From: Thalassobacterium maritimum
GTDB lineage: Bacteria; Verrucomicrobiota; Verrucomicrobiia; Opitutales; Coraliomargaritaceae
NCBI RefSeq assembly: GCF_031127805.1
Contig: NZ_JARXHW010000017.1
Location: 26,957 to 90,956, forward strand
Length of the DNA stretch: 64,000 nt
Reading direction: 5' to 3'
Part shown: piece by piece, positions 63,948-64,000 of the stretch
Layout: the number at the start of each line of letters is the position of its first letter
Numbering within the stretch: the first letter of the stretch is position 1
Made by a program: the position numbers and the translations under genes
The notes under the pieces: generated by a model
The model's database searches: none
Seen by the model: the letters and a program-made list of their open reading frames with translations, nothing else
What the model was told of the DNA's origin: nothing

Positions 63948-64000
63948 AATGAGTCGCGGAATTCAGTAGCGGGGGACTTTAGACCCCGTTCCACGTCGTG

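Overview
The window reads as chromosomal DNA of a Gram-negative bacterium of the PVC group, most likely Verrucomicrobiota, class Opitutia (Puniceicoccales/Coraliomargarita-like). The clues are a fused MurC-MurB enzyme inside a division/cell-wall cluster, a LysM protein between murD and ftsW, PEGA/kinase-like and formylglycine-generating-enzyme-like domains joined in one protein, and an export-type secretin. The placement is inference from gene content; no rRNA or tRNA gene is visible.

Layout. 1-9.6 kb: housekeeping genes (EEP-family nuclease/phosphatase, glutamate dehydrogenase, DNA polymerase III delta', endonuclease III, ClpB) and a secreted or anchored repeat protein. 9.8-20 kb: a loose set of envelope and stress genes (YqaE/Pmp3 peptide, DedA-like protein, baeRF release-factor homologue, cardiolipin synthase, PRC-BON protein, ion channel, DUF892 ferritin-like protein, SDR reductase), with a UvrD/Rep helicase among them. 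20-24.3 kb: isochorismate synthase and a large sensor kinase with a degenerate receiver. 24.3-26.3 kb: leuA preceded by a 12-residue leader peptide with six leucines, hairpins and a promoter, which looks like a leucine attenuator. 26.4-31.7 kb: mannitol 2-dehydrogenase, an NCS1-type permease and fructokinase, divergent from a GntR/LacI-type regulator; together they outline mannitol (or a related polyol) to fructose to fructose-6-phosphate.

31.8-39.5 kb holds the most unusual genes: a stand-alone CoaC, a pseudokinase-PEGA-FGE fusion and a 1266-residue reading frame joining a complete ABC exporter to a secretin. 39.6-42.2 kb: ribosomal protein L28, a MidA-like methyltransferase and TsaD. 42.2-51.3 kb: a tightly packed dcw segment, murD-lysM-ftsW-murG-murC/B-ddl-ftsQ, which stops before any ftsA/ftsZ. 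51.4-57.3 kb: lactonase, peptide deformylase, a YkoF-like protein and the pyruvate dehydrogenase genes pdhA-pdhB-pdhC. 57.3-64 kb: YheT-like hydrolase, PilB/GspE ATPase, SET-domain protein, MutY, an inositol-monophosphatase-family protein and a fatty acid desaturase.

A second theme is structural. At least eight noncoding sites carry short tandem arrays with an exact 7-bp period, built from several different heptamers. Most lie directly upstream of start codons (pcrA-like helicase, def, pdhC, pdhB, mutY, desaturase). No annotated gene explains them.
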